DNA of 64,000 nucleotides from Paenibacillus tuaregi (GTDB lineage: Bacteria; Bacillota; Bacilli; Paenibacillales; Paenibacillaceae): the NCBI RefSeq assembly GCF_900086655.1, contig NZ_LT575476.1, positions 3,920,543-3,984,542 of the forward strand. Direction: 5' to 3'. The stretch's first letter is position 1. Each line of letters opens with the position of its first letter. Below are positions 33,701 through 42,190 of this stretch, in pieces. A program made the translations under genes and the position numbers. Under the pieces are notes generated by a model. That model saw only the letters and a list, made by a program, of their open reading frames with translations. It did not search any database and was not told the DNA's origin.

Positions 33701-34885
33701 ATGCAATCAAACCCCCAATCCCGGCGAGACATCAACTGGCTCCGGGCTTTTACTTTTACCATATACGGGCTTAGCGTGCTTGTCTTCTCCTTCTTTCCGC
33801 TCTATTACCGCTCTCTGGGCTTCACGACCACCCAGATCGGTTATCTGTATGCGATCGGGCCGATGGTTTCCCTTTTCTCCAACCTGCTGTGGAGTATGAT
33901 CAGCGACCGGTACCGGACAATTAAGAAAATACTTATGTTCCTGCTTGCCGGCCAGCTTGCGCTTTCCTTGATTCTGTCGGTATCCACATCGTTTATAAGC
34001 ATCCTGATTGTCATTATGATGTTCTATTTCTTCTATTATCCAATCTTTCCCCTGGCTGATACAATGGCCATTGCCACCGCCAAGGAGCAGGGAAGAAACT
34101 TTACGGTAATCCGGATATTTGGTTCACTTGGATTTGCTGTATTTGCAATTCTTATCGGCTACGTCCTTTCAAACCTAGGCACGTCCTGGACGATCCGAAT
34201 CAGTACATTCCTGACGATTCTAGCCTTGTTCCTGACATTTATGATTAAAGACCAGCGCTCTTCCGTAGATAAAATGGACGCTTCAGGGCTTTGGAGGATT
34301 TTGCGGCAAAAGGAGCTGCTGTGGTTCTTCGGCTGTGTCTTCTGCCTGTCCATCGGATACAGGATGAATGATGCGTTCCTGACCATCGCGATGAAGGAAA
34401 TGGGCGCAGCAGACAATCTGGTCGGCTGGGGAGTGCTAGCCTCCTCCTTATCAGAGATCCCTGTGTTTTTCCTATTAAGCATATACGGCGAACGATTCAA
34501 GGAACTTCCTCTACTTCTGTTTGCATGTCTGATGTTTGCCCTGAGGTTCTTCTTGATGAGTCTGACAGACTCCGCGTATATGGTCATTGTGATCCAGACG
34601 ATGCACAGCGTGACGTTTGGAATTTTCTTTGTGACAGCCGTCCGTTATTTAACAAGAATGATACCTGATAATTACCGGGCAACTGGACTTGCTCTCTTTA
34701 CGATTATGTGGTCAAGCGCGTCAGGCTTGGTCAGCGGCACACTCGGCGGGGCAATTTACGAAACCTTTGGCCGCAAAGACTTTTACCTAATCGCTATGGC
34801 CTTTGTCATCCTGGCCTTCTTCGGCTTTGCTGCCCGTTACTTATACAGCGGGCCATCCCGCCGGAATCTGGAAGAAACACTATAG
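33701..34885 (+). CDS. MFS transporter (MFS_1-like)
   Basis: A 394-residue major facilitator protein with twelve predicted helices. It starts near FTFTIYGLSVLVFSFFPLYYRSLGFTTTQIGYLYAIGPMV and has the loop 2-3 motif SMISDRYRTIKK, the D/R signature of MFS proteins in a diverged form. The IFGSLGFAVFAILIGYVL stretch is typical of the MFS_1-like/nucleoside-H+ symporter-related group. Substrate is unknown. The open frame extends upstream to 33311, but ATG 33701 with ACGGAG upstream and the promoter at 33634-33639 define the gene. A palindrome at the promoter suggests repression, yet no regulator gene is adjacent. Confidence 0.88.
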   Translation: MQSNPQSRRDINWLRAFTFTIYGLSVLVFSFFPLYYRSLGFTTTQIGYLYAIGPMVSLFSNLLWSMISDRYRTIKKILMFLLAGQLALSLILSVSTSFISILIVIMMFYFFYYPIFPLADTMAIATAKEQGRNFTVIRIFGSLGFAVFAILIGYVLSNLGTSWTIRISTFLTILALFLTFMIKDQRSSVDKMDASGLWRILRQKELLWFFGCVFCLSIGYRMNDAFLTIAMKEMGAADNLVGWGVLASSLSEIPVFFLLSIYGERFKELPLLLFACLMFALRFFLMSLTDSAYMVIVIQTMHSVTFGIFFVTAVRYLTRMIPDNYRATGLALFTIMWSSASGLVSGTLGGAIYETFGRKDFYLIAMAFVILAFFGFAARYLYSGPSRRNLEETL

Positions 34886-34973
34886 TTCAGGGCACCCTAT
34901 CAAACCTGGAATCTTTCCGTTATAATAGTGATTATAAATTGTTAGTACCAAGTCTTAATAAGGTGGGAACTTA

Positions 34974-35621
34974 ATGGTATTTACTGAATTCATGGAGCTC
35001 ATCCAGACTCGTCGCAGTATTCGCGACTTTACGGAAGAGAGTGTTTCAATTAAGGATATTGAAGAAATTATCGACTGTGCGAGGTTCGCTCCAAGCGACA
35101 CCAACTCACAGACATGGGAATTCATCGCTGTGGTTAACCGTGAGAAGATCAAACAGATTGAGGACTTCACTTGGGAACAGCTTCACTTAAGAGCTGCCGA
35201 AGCTGAAGAGAAAGGGCTCGCACGGGAAGCCAAGCTTCTGGTCAGATCATTCGGCCCCTATGCGACAGCCTTCTCCGGCGCTCCTGTACTGATCGTATGC
35301 CTGTCCACGCCTTATGCCTCCAAATTCCGGGAGCGGATCTTCGACCCGCTGGAATTCGGCGGTCCCGAGATTTGGGACGAAGAAGGCTTGAAGAGCAGCA
35401 GTCTGGCTTCACAGAATCTAATGCTTGCTGCGCATGCCAAAGGGCTTGCAACCTGCCCGATGACCGGCCCGGTTCTTCTCGCTGAAGAGAAGCTGCGGGA
35501 ATTCCTGGATATTCCGGAAGACCGCTTGGTCAATATGGTCATCGCCCTGGGGCATCCGGCCATCTCACCTAAGGCTACACCGCGCAAGGAAGTAGCGGAA
35601 ATCCTCCGCATCGTCGAATAG
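34974..35621 (+). CDS. Nitroreductase-family FMN oxidoreductase
   Basis: The 215-residue protein opens with ELIQTRRSIRDFTEESVSIKDIEEIIDCARFAPSDTNSQTW, the FMN-binding start of the nitroreductase family, and contains ASQNLMLAAHAKGLATCPMTGP and MVIALGHP. Such enzymes reduce nitro compounds, quinones or flavins with NAD(P)H. The physiological substrate cannot be deduced. ATG 34974 follows AAGGTGGG. It ends at a terminator shared with convergent yebC. Confidence 0.92.
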   Translation: MVFTEFMELIQTRRSIRDFTEESVSIKDIEEIIDCARFAPSDTNSQTWEFIAVVNREKIKQIEDFTWEQLHLRAAEAEEKGLAREAKLLVRSFGPYATAFSGAPVLIVCLSTPYASKFRERIFDPLEFGGPEIWDEEGLKSSSLASQNLMLAAHAKGLATCPMTGPVLLAEEKLREFLDIPEDRLVNMVIALGHPAISPKATPRKEVAEILRIVE

Positions 35622-35643
35622 AAAATCGCTGAATAGAAATTTC

Positions 35644-35685
35644 AAAAAGGCTCGTCCCTTATAACAAGGTACGAGCCTTTCTAAT
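35644..35685. terminator. Convergent terminator of nitroreductase and yebC
   Basis: AAAGGCTCGT (35646-35655) pairs with ACGAGCCTTT (35671-35680), with an inner CCTT/AAGG stem; T-rich tails occur on both strands. Confidence 0.85.
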
Positions 35686-35697
35686 TTCATCTGTATC

Positions 35698-36441
35698 TTA
35701 GCCGATGCGGTTCATCTCTTCGGCACTGATTTCGAAGTTGGAGTACACGTCCTGAACATCGTCGTTGTCCTCGAACGCATCCATCATTTTCATAAGCTTC
35801 TCTGCGTTCTCGCCTTCCACATCCACGGTATTTTGCGGTACCCAGCGGACTTCCGCACTGCTGAATTCGAAGTTCTCCGCTTCCAGTGCGCTCTTCACCT
35901 TCTCCAGCTCATGTGGATGGGTTACAAGCTCGAACGTCTCGTCCGTAGTTACCAAATCCTCCGCTCCGGCTTCAACCGCCTGCAGCAGCAGGGTATCTTC
36001 ATCCAGATCCTCATATTTCTCGCGGTCGATAACGAGCAGCCCTTTCTCATCGAACATATAGGAGACACAGCCGGATTCGCCCATGTTGCCGCCTCTCTTA
36101 TTAAAGATGGCGCGGACATCCGCCGCGGTCCGGTTGCGGTTGTCTGTCAAGCATTTGACCATAATAGCTACGCCGCCCGGGCCATAACCTTCATAATAAA
36201 TTTCTTCGTAATCCACATTGTCCGTATTACCAGACGCTTTCTTGATCGCACGCTCAATGTTATCGGCAGGCATCTTGATCGCCCTGGCATTGGCAATCGC
36301 TGTCTTCAGTCCGAAATTCGCTTCCGGATTAGGTCCACCCTTACGAGCCTGCATATAAATCTCACGGCTGAGCTTCACCCACTGGTTATTTTTGGCCTGA
36401 TCGGCTTTACCTTTGCGTTCCTTAAACAGTTTGAATTTCAT
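35698..36441 (-). CDS. YebC/PmpR-family (TACO1-like) protein
   Basis: The core from about residue 20 is a typical YebC protein: LSREIYMQARKGGPNPEANFGLKTAIANARA, NIERAIKKASG, IYYEGYGPGGVAIMVKCLTDNRNRTAADVR, RGGNMGESGCVSYMF. YebC proteins are linked to relief of ribosome stalling at prolines and, in older work, to transcription control. The N-terminus is odd: nearly all relatives begin MAGHSKWxNI, but here ATG 36441, with GGGGAGC upstream, gives MKFKLFKERKGKADQAKNNQW. The basic character is kept but the HSKW block is gone. Length is 247. Confidence 0.9.
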   Translation of the reverse strand: MKFKLFKERKGKADQAKNNQWVKLSREIYMQARKGGPNPEANFGLKTAIANARAIKMPADNIERAIKKASGNTDNVDYEEIYYEGYGPGGVAIMVKCLTDNRNRTAADVRAIFNKRGGNMGESGCVSYMFDEKGLLVIDREKYEDLDEDTLLLQAVEAGAEDLVTTDETFELVTHPHELEKVKSALEAENFEFSSAEVRWVPQNTVDVEGENAEKLMKMMDAFEDNDDVQDVYSNFEISAEEMNRIG

Positions 36442-36549
36442 ACCTTAACGCTCCCCACAAGTAATAATTCGATTGCCGCTTTGTGAATTCCGTGGCACAA
36501 ATCTTCTCCCAGTTTATCACTAGGCCGGGTTTTCCGTCAAAGACAAGCA

Positions 36550-36578
36550 AAAAAACACAGCCCGCAAAGGAGCTGTGT
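36550..36578 (-). terminator. Terminator of the cold-shock gene
   Basis: ACACAGC (36555-36561) pairs with GCTGTGT (36572-36578), and the minus-strand transcript continues into seven T residues. Confidence 0.85.
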
Positions 36579-36602
36579 CTCTCGTATAAAGTTCAAGATC
36601 AA

Positions 36603-36800
36603 TTATAGTTTGTTTACGTTGGCAGCTTGTGCACCACGGTTACCTTCAGTGATATCGAATTCAACCTCTTGGCCTTCTTCCAAAGTCTTGAAGCCTTCGC
36701 CTTGAATTGCAGAAAAATGTACGAATACATCTTCGCCGCCTTCAACTGAAATGAAACCATAACCCTTCTCTGCGTTAAACCATTTAACTGTACCTTTCAA
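36603..36800 (-). CDS. Cold-shock protein (CspB-type)
   Basis: A 65-residue single OB-fold RNA chaperone: [20 protein letters not shown] includes RNP1 (KGYGFI), and DVFVHFSAI is RNP2. It binds single-stranded RNA and melts structure in the cold. The start is a TTG at 36800 behind AGGAGG. Its promoter is 50-75 bases upstream and the leader contains a CGCCA/TGGCG hairpin (plus strand 36823-36837). Confidence 0.96.
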   Translation of the reverse strand: MKGTVKWFNAEKGYGFISVEGGEDVFVHFSAIQGEGFKTLEEGQEVEFDITEGNRGAQAANVNKL

Positions 36801-36846
36801 ATGAACAACCTCCTAAAAATAACGCCATTTACTGGCGAATATCTAA

Positions 36847-36875
36847 ATTATAACCTATGGTCCGGCTCATTGCAA
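36847..36875 (-). promoter_or_regulatory. Promoter of the cold-shock gene
   Basis: On the minus strand TTGCAA (36870-36875), a 17-base spacer and TATAAT (36847-36852). Confidence 0.72.
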
Positions 36876-37038
36876 CGCATCTTTGGCCCTGCATCTCCGG
36901 AAGCAGAAATTGGCGGAATTATCCTGTATTCCATTTGCTTTCCTAATAGTCGTGCGTTATGATTTTATAAAGCTTTTGCACATGCGTTCCTACTACTGAA
37001 AAGCCATATATGATCTGCAGACTGGAGATAAGTACACG

Positions 37039-37272
37039 ATGATCAAAAAACATCAAATTTACAAAACAGACAAATGGAACATGATGACCGTCGAAGTTCA
37101 GGGGAAATATTTGGTTCTGCGTGAGATCTCGGATCAGTGGGGTGAAGAAACACACACCTTTCTAAGCCGTCCAGCCTTGATGCAGTGGGCTCAGAACCGC
37201 TTCCCGAAGGAAGACTTTGAAGGAAGAGAAGAGGAATGGCGCACTTTGATGGATTCCTTCAAGCAAATTTAG
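37039..37272 (+). CDS. Small protein of unknown function (77 aa)
   Basis: No family recognised. The protein is hydrophilic and aromatic-rich: KHQIYKTDKWNMMTVEVQGKYL, then VLREISDQWGEETHTFLSRPALMQWAQNRF, and an acidic helix FEGREEEWRTLMDSF. The beta-then-alpha pattern suggests a compact domain. ATG 37039 follows CTGGAGATAAG. The next gene, a small membrane protein, starts 33 bases later. Confidence 0.65.
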   Translation: MIKKHQIYKTDKWNMMTVEVQGKYLVLREISDQWGEETHTFLSRPALMQWAQNRFPKEDFEGREEEWRTLMDSFKQI

Positions 37273-37305
37273 AGCTACCTTAAAAGGAGTTTAGAATCAC
37301 TACTT

Positions 37306-37476
37306 ATGGACTATTCGAGAATTGCCCTGTTTATTGTACTGGCCATCGCCTTGGGTCTGATTCTGATTATGAATAGGGATACCATCCCGCCCAAGCTGAA
37401 ACGGCCCATGGCCATCTCCGCCCTGGTGATGATCATTGTAGCATTTGTACTTGTGATTTACAGTTTCTTAGCCTAG
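37306..37476 (+). CDS. 56-residue two-helix membrane protein
   Basis: The frame from ATG 37306 to TAG 37474-37476 encodes a hairpin membrane protein: helix 1 at about 6-22 (IALFIVLAIALGLILIM), a short polar loop NRDTIPPKLKRP, and helix 2 at about 35-55 (MAISALVMIIVAFVLVIY). AAAAGGAG lies 16 bases upstream of the ATG, rather far, so the true start may differ slightly. No family recognised. Spacing suggests co-transcription with the 77-residue protein. Confidence 0.6.
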   Translation: MDYSRIALFIVLAIALGLILIMNRDTIPPKLKRPMAISALVMIIVAFVLVIYSFLA

Positions 37477-37714
37477 TTTGTTGGGGCCTGCATATCTATA
37501 ATATTGCACTCCGCCTTGGGTCATACTATATGGATGGTTCATTCCATATATGGAAACCGACTACAGGTCAGGAGGCGTTCCGCCCGTGAAATATGCCAAG
37601 TTGCTCTGTACAATCACGCTATGCAGTCTGCTGACCGCAGCTGCCCCGGGTACGGATATGCGGGCCATTCCACAGAATAGGCCCTTATCTATTCATTTAC
37701 CGAGGAGGATTCCC

Positions 37715-39505
37715 ATGAGTACACTACCAAAACGTTCCGAAGCTGCTGAAGAAAACACATGGAAGCTAACCGATCTGTTCCCTGACCAGAAGGCATGGGA
37801 TCAGTCCTATGAGCAAATCAAAGCGCAGAAGTCTAAAACCTCGGAGTTTGAGGGAAAGCTGACCACTGCGGAGAATATCAAGGCGGCATTCGCTCTTGAG
37901 GACGAAATCTCCCTTGAGCTTGAGCGCCTGTTCGTATATGCCAATCTTCATCATGATGAGGATACTACCAACCCTACATATCAAGCTCTGGTTCAGAAAG
38001 CCAAGAAGCTTAGTGTTGAAGTGAGCGAAGCGCTCTCTTATATCACTCCTGAAATTCTATCCCTGCCGGAGCAGGAGCTGGACAACCTGATCGGAAATCC
38101 GGTTTTGGCTGATTACAAATTCACACTCCAGGAGATCAAGCGGGAGAAAGCCCACGTGCTGACGAAAGCCGAGGAGGCTCTGCTTGCCCAGGTGGGCAAC
38201 CTGTCCCAGGCACCAAAAAATATTTTTGGCATGATCAACAACGCGGACTTGAAGTTCCCTAAGATTAAAGATGAGAATGGCCAGGAGGTCGAACTGACTC
38301 ACGGCAACTACATTCAGTTCCTGGAGAATCCTAACCGCGAGGTGCGCCAAAGAGCGTTCAAGGCGGTATATGAAACCTACGGCAAGCAAAAGAATACCTT
38401 GGCCGCAACACTCAGCTCCAACGTAAACAAAAATATTTTCTATTCCCATGTCCGCAAGTATCCTTCTGTTCTGGAAATGTCCCTGTACGGTGACAACATT
38501 CCGAAGGAAGTCTATACGAACCTGATTGACACCATCCATGAAAGCCTGCCCCTGCTTCACCGCTATATGGCGCTGCGCAAGAAGCTTCTTGGGGTGGATG
38601 AGCTGCATATGTACGACCTATTCGCTCCACTGGTTGAGGAATATAAATGGGAAATCCCGTATGAAGAAGCGAAGAAGCTCGTTAAGGAAGGGCTTAAACC
38701 GCTTGGCGACAATTATTTGAAGGTGCTTCAGGATGGCTTCGACAACCGCTGGATTGACGTCTATGAGAATGAAGGCAAGCGGACTGGCGCATACAGCTGG
38801 GGAGCGTACGGCACGCATCCTTACGTGCTGCTCAACCACAATGCCAATCTGAACAGCATGTTCACGCTCGCTCACGAGATGGGCCATGCGCTGCATTCCT
38901 ATTTCTCCGATGAGGCGCTGAAATACCGGGATGCCCAGTATACGATCTTCCTCGCCGAGGTGGCATCAACTACAAATGAAGCCCTGCTTATGGATTACCT
39001 GCTGAAGAAGGCCACAGATCCGAAGCAGAAGATGTATCTGCTGACTTATTATGCGGACCAGTTCCGGACCACGGTGTTCCGCCAGACCATGTTCGCTGAA
39101 TTCGAGAAAATCATACATGAACGCGCTGAAGCTGGAGAATCCCTGACACCACAGGAGCTCTCTTCGATCTATTATGATCTGAACAAGAAGTATCATGGTT
39201 CAGGCATGGTTGTAGATCAGGATATTGAAATGGAATGGGCCCGCATCCCTCATTTCTATAACAGCTTCTATGTATACAAATATGCTACAGGCTTCTCTGC
39301 AGCTACAAGCTTCTCGAAGCAGATTCTGGAGGAAGGCCAGCCGGCGGTCGACCGCTACCTTGGATTCCTGAAGAGCGGCGGCAGCGATTATTCCATCAAC
39401 ATTCTGAAGAAGGCTGGCGTAGACATGTCTTCTCCAGAGCCGATTCGCGAAGCGATGAGCGTGTTCGGAGAGCTGATTGAACAGATGGAGAATTTGACGA
39501 AATAA
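37715..39505 (+). CDS. pepF: Oligoendopeptidase F (M3 family)
   Basis: This is a 596-residue cytoplasmic zinc peptidase that trims short peptides. The active site is LAHEMGHALHSYFS with H387, E388 and H391; the third ligand is a glutamate in FLAEVASTTNEALL downstream. The N-terminal PepF helical domain is present (NTWKLTDLFPDQKAW at the start). ATG 37715 follows CGAGGAGG; the open frame continues 165 bases upstream with low-quality sequence and no site. A 14-bp palindrome TTCCATATATGGAA at 37542-37555 lies in the upstream region. Confidence 0.94.
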   Translation: MSTLPKRSEAAEENTWKLTDLFPDQKAWDQSYEQIKAQKSKTSEFEGKLTTAENIKAAFALEDEISLELERLFVYANLHHDEDTTNPTYQALVQKAKKLSVEVSEALSYITPEILSLPEQELDNLIGNPVLADYKFTLQEIKREKAHVLTKAEEALLAQVGNLSQAPKNIFGMINNADLKFPKIKDENGQEVELTHGNYIQFLENPNREVRQRAFKAVYETYGKQKNTLAATLSSNVNKNIFYSHVRKYPSVLEMSLYGDNIPKEVYTNLIDTIHESLPLLHRYMALRKKLLGVDELHMYDLFAPLVEEYKWEIPYEEAKKLVKEGLKPLGDNYLKVLQDGFDNRWIDVYENEGKRTGAYSWGAYGTHPYVLLNHNANLNSMFTLAHEMGHALHSYFSDEALKYRDAQYTIFLAEVASTTNEALLMDYLLKKATDPKQKMYLLTYYADQFRTTVFRQTMFAEFEKIIHERAEAGESLTPQELSSIYYDLNKKYHGSGMVVDQDIEMEWARIPHFYNSFYVYKYATGFSAATSFSKQILEEGQPAVDRYLGFLKSGGSDYSINILKKAGVDMSSPEPIREAMSVFGELIEQMENLTK

Positions 39506-39543
39506 TGGAATAAGCCCCGTATATTTACGGGAAAAGCCTATTC

Positions 39544-39574
39544 ATCCCTTGCCCGCTTCGGGCAGGGGATTTTA
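39544..39574 (+). terminator. Intrinsic terminator of pepF
   Basis: ATCCCTTGCCCG (39544-39555) pairs with CGGGCAGGGGAT (39559-39570) across a 3-base loop (one G-T pair), followed by TTTAT. Confidence 0.85.
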
Positions 39575-39598
39575 TACTGTCTTAAGAGGAGGTGTACC

Positions 39599-39925
39599 AT
39601 GAAAATTCAGTGGTCCCTGATTGCCGCACTTGTATTCGCCCTGATTACTGCCATCTTTGCGGTCATTAATGTCGAGCCTGTGAATGTCAACCTGTTGTTC
39701 GGCACAGTAAGCATTCCCCTGATCCTGCTCATTATCGGCTGTACCCTGCTGGGAGGCATCATCGTGGGTGCTTTCGGCCTGTACCGAGGCTACCTGCTTG
39801 ACAAGGAGAACAAGAAACTAAAAGCTGAGCTAGCTCACATCCAGAAAGCGACCGGGTATGTATTCCCCGAACCCACACCTGTGGAAGAGAGCATTCCAGA
39901 TCCAGAGAAACCGTCAAATACATAA
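39599..39925 (+). CDS. LapA-domain (DUF1049) membrane protein
   Basis: This 108-residue protein has two membrane helices (about 6-24 and 38-62) separated by NVEPVNVNLLFGTVSIPLIL, the LapA/DUF1049 signature, then a coiled-coil stretch LLDKENKKLKAELAHIQKATG and a proline/glutamate-rich end. In Gram-negatives LapA works in envelope assembly; the role in Firmicutes is unknown. Its start follows AAGAGGAGGTG. It lies 14 bases before the M42 peptidase gene, so the two form an operon. Confidence 0.85.
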   Translation: MKIQWSLIAALVFALITAIFAVINVEPVNVNLLFGTVSIPLILLIIGCTLLGGIIVGAFGLYRGYLLDKENKKLKAELAHIQKATGYVFPEPTPVEESIPDPEKPSNT

Positions 39926-39939
39926 CTGGAGGTTCAACC

Positions 39940-40977
39940 ATGACAATTTCCGTAAACGAGAATTATGTGCTGGATGTACTCAAAAGATTGCTGGATACCC
40001 CAAGCCCAAGCGGGTTCACCAAAGAGGCCATCCGGCTTGTGGAAGAAGAAGCAGGGAAGCTTGGCGTTCCCTTCTCCCTGAATGAGAAAGGCGGCGCCCT
40101 TCTCACGTTGAAGGGGCGGGATGACAGCCGCCGGATCGCCCTCAGCGCCCATGTGGACACGCTTGGCGCGATGGTCCGCTCCATAACGGCCCATGGCACG
40201 CTTGCCATTACCTCCGTTGGCGGCTTCTCTATGAACAGTATTGAGAATGAATACTGTCAAATTCATACCCGCAGCGGCAAAGTGTATACCGGAACGATCC
40301 TGACCACCCATCCTTCTGTGCATGTTTACAGTGATGCAAGGGAATTTCCGCGCAAGGAGAGCAATATGGAGGTTCGCATTGACGAACTGGTCGAGAACAA
40401 GGAGGATGTTCGCAAGCTTGGCATCCAGACCGGTGACTTCATTTCATTTGATGCCCGCGCAGTCATTACGCCAAGCGGATATATCAAGTCCCGGCACATT
40501 GATGACAAAGCCAGTGTCGCAGCTCTTCTCGGCCTGCTGGAATCGGCCAAGCGTGAAGGCTGGACGCCGCGCCATGACCTGGTCTTTCTCATCTCCAACT
40601 ACGAGGAGGTCGGGCACGGTGCCTCTCACATCCCGGGCGGCATCCATGAGATGATCGCCGTTGACATGGGAGCTATGGGGGATGATCTAAGCTGCAAGGA
40701 AACCGAAGTATCCATCTGCGCCAAGGATTCCAGCGGACCGTACGATTACGATATGACCAGCAAGCTGATTGAGCTGGCTGAGGCGGAAAAGATTCCTTAT
40801 GCCGTAGACATTTATCCTTATTACGGATCAGATGCCTCCGCTGCCCTTCGCGGGGGACATAACATCCGCGCAGCCTTGATTGGGCCTGGTGTCCACGCCT
40901 CTCACTCCATGGAACGCACCCATAAGCAGGCGGTACTGAACACTGTCAAGCTGCTTGGGGCGTATGTTACGGCGTAA
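39940..40977 (+). CDS. M42-family aminopeptidase/glutamyl aminopeptidase
   Basis: A 345-residue di-zinc aminopeptidase of the M42 (FrvX/YsdC/PepA-like) family. The first metal histidine is in ALSAHVDTLGAM, the bridging aspartate in SRHIDDKASVAALLGLLES, the catalytic and metal glutamates in SNYEEVGHGAS, a further aspartate in AVDMGAMGDD, and the last histidine in GPGVHASHSMER. These enzymes assemble as tetrahedral dodecamers and process short peptides. The start follows ATAACTGGAGG, and the end overlaps the next gene. Confidence 0.9.
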   Translation: MTISVNENYVLDVLKRLLDTPSPSGFTKEAIRLVEEEAGKLGVPFSLNEKGGALLTLKGRDDSRRIALSAHVDTLGAMVRSITAHGTLAITSVGGFSMNSIENEYCQIHTRSGKVYTGTILTTHPSVHVYSDAREFPRKESNMEVRIDELVENKEDVRKLGIQTGDFISFDARAVITPSGYIKSRHIDDKASVAALLGLLESAKREGWTPRHDLVFLISNYEEVGHGASHIPGGIHEMIAVDMGAMGDDLSCKETEVSICAKDSSGPYDYDMTSKLIELAEAEKIPYAVDIYPYYGSDASAALRGGHNIRAALIGPGVHASHSMERTHKQAVLNTVKLLGAYVTA

Positions 40978-41728
40978 ACCGCCCTATCCTGGAATTGTGT
41001 CAGCCGCCCTCCTGACCTTAGGTGTGCTGCTTCTAATCTTATGGGGGAGTCTCTATGAGGTTCCTCATGCATACCGCTATGTGAGGGCGCAAGCGCCCAA
41101 CGGGGTACAGCTTCATGCCTTGGCGGCTAAACCGGAGGAAATCACGCTGAAGGCCCTTGCAGGGCCTCTATCCGCCTATCCCGAGTACGGAATTAACGGT
41201 GGATTCTTTTACGGTGCAGATCTGCTGTCCATCGCCGTGATGAACGACCGTCCGGTCAAGGGTGATCCCGGTAAGTACGGCTCCGGCTGGTTCAATGTGA
41301 AGTATCCGCGAGGCACACTGGTCTGGGACGGGGCAGCGGGCACCTTTTCCGTTCAGGTGGTGTCCTCCGCATCCGAGATTCAGGTGTCTGACCGCCGCCG
41401 CTATTTTGCCCAGGGCGGTGTCAGTATGAATCTTCAGGAGGATTCACGCTGGCCGGTTGCCGCGAAGCAGGAGAACCTTCCCTTTGGCGACGAGAAGCGG
41501 CTCCGCTCAGGACTCGTGTATGATCAGAGCGGAACAGTGTGGCTGATTGTGACTCCAACCCATTGCACCGCTGCTGAATTTAGAGCAGCGATACAAGGCA
41601 GCCTGGCCCCAGATCTGGTCAAGGAAGGGATATTCCTGGACGGTGACGGGTCCGCCCAGCTGAACGCGGCAGAAGCCCGGTTGACCGGAGATTCACGCAG
41701 CTTGTTTCAGATGATTGTGGTACGATAA
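40964..41728 (+). CDS. Phosphodiester glycosidase-like (NAGPA/DUF2233) exported protein
   Basis: After an N-terminal membrane anchor (IVSAALLTLGVLLLILWG) the protein has the NAGPA domain seen in phosphodiester alpha-N-acetylglucosaminidases: EYGINGGFFYG, VKGDPGKYG, GWFNVKYPRGTLVWDG, FAQGGVSMNL, RSGLVYDQSGTVWLIV, and LDGDGSAQLNA, with the conserved acidic and asparagine residues of that fold. Activity on teichoic acid or exopolysaccharide glycosides is plausible but unproven. ATG 40964 and an upstream in-frame TTG at 40955 are both possible; either way it overlaps the M42 peptidase gene by 14-23 bases. Confidence 0.78.
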   Translation: MLRRKPPYPGIVSAALLTLGVLLLILWGSLYEVPHAYRYVRAQAPNGVQLHALAAKPEEITLKALAGPLSAYPEYGINGGFFYGADLLSIAVMNDRPVKGDPGKYGSGWFNVKYPRGTLVWDGAAGTFSVQVVSSASEIQVSDRRRYFAQGGVSMNLQEDSRWPVAAKQENLPFGDEKRLRSGLVYDQSGTVWLIVTPTHCTAAEFRAAIQGSLAPDLVKEGIFLDGDGSAQLNAAEARLTGDSRSLFQMIVVR

Positions 41729-41739
41729 TTTTCTCAGCG

Positions 41740-41905
41740 GGAGGACAAGTGATTCTGAAGAAGCGGAGCGTCCGCCTTTGTCTCCGAAATGCCCCTACTT
41801 GGATAGCCAGTTCAAGCATATTTCGGAGACTACAGCGGTCGTAAGAACACTCGGCATCGCAGCGTCCAAAAGTGGAACCTTCAATGTTCATTTTATATAG
41901 TGAAG
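41740..41905 (+). repeat. Dispersed intergenic repeat family 2, copy 1
   Basis: An imperfect dyad (GTCTCCGAAATG at 41799-41810 region against GCATATTTCGGAGAC ending at 41830) is followed by a stretch, 41837-41867, identical over 31 bases to 63846-63876 on the opposite strand, and by a shared TCATTTTATATA. A diverged full-length copy is at 52127-52262. Short frames here (for example reading VVRTLGIAAS) are products of the repeat, not genes. Confidence 0.8.
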
Positions 41906-41922
41906 TAATTTCCCTAAAACTC

Positions 41923-41952
41923 TTGCATCGGAACTTCAGATTAAGGTATACT
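41923..41952 (+). promoter_or_regulatory. Promoter of the serS T-box transcript
   Basis: TTGCAT (41923-41928), 18-base spacer, TATACT (41947-41952). Confidence 0.65.
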
Positions 41953-41958
41953 ACTCAC

Positions 41959-42161
41959 TAAATTATCCAAATCCGATCATGCCGATGAAGAGAATCCAAC
42001 TCGGAGGCGTTCTCGCCAAGAGGAATCTTTGTTCCTCTAAGTTAACCGGAACCGCCCGTTACCGCGGACCAAAGAGGACCATACCGTATCCGGTTTGGTC
42101 AAATTGGGTGGCACCGCGAGTCTAAGCGCTCCTCGTCCCAACGTGGCGAGGGCGCTTTTTG
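41959..42161 (+). promoter_or_regulatory. T-box riboswitch controlling serS
   Basis: The leader carries the T-box core TGGCACCGCG at 42109-42118 (in GGGTGGCACCGCGAG), which pairs with the acceptor end of uncharged tRNA. Just after it is a terminator hairpin (AGCGC-TCCTCG with CGAGG-GCGCT, about 42125-42155) followed by TTTTTG, which competes with an antiterminator formed with the T-box. Upstream stem I material includes GAAGAGAATCC and the AAGAGGAATC...CCTCT hairpin. Low charged tRNA-Ser should allow read-through into serS. I could not fix the specifier codon with confidence. Confidence 0.92.
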
Positions 42162-42190
42162 TATTTTTACAGACGAAGGAGCGGTTTATA

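Noticed and set aside
37550..37714. N-terminal extension of oligoendopeptidase F with a signal-like segment
   Set aside because: A strong ribosome binding site lies right before ATG 37715 and the family starts there; the extension has poor initiation context.
41715..41900. Short open frame after the NAGPA-like gene
   Set aside because: It is read-through of dispersed repeat family 2; its VVRTLGIAAS end recurs at the other copy.
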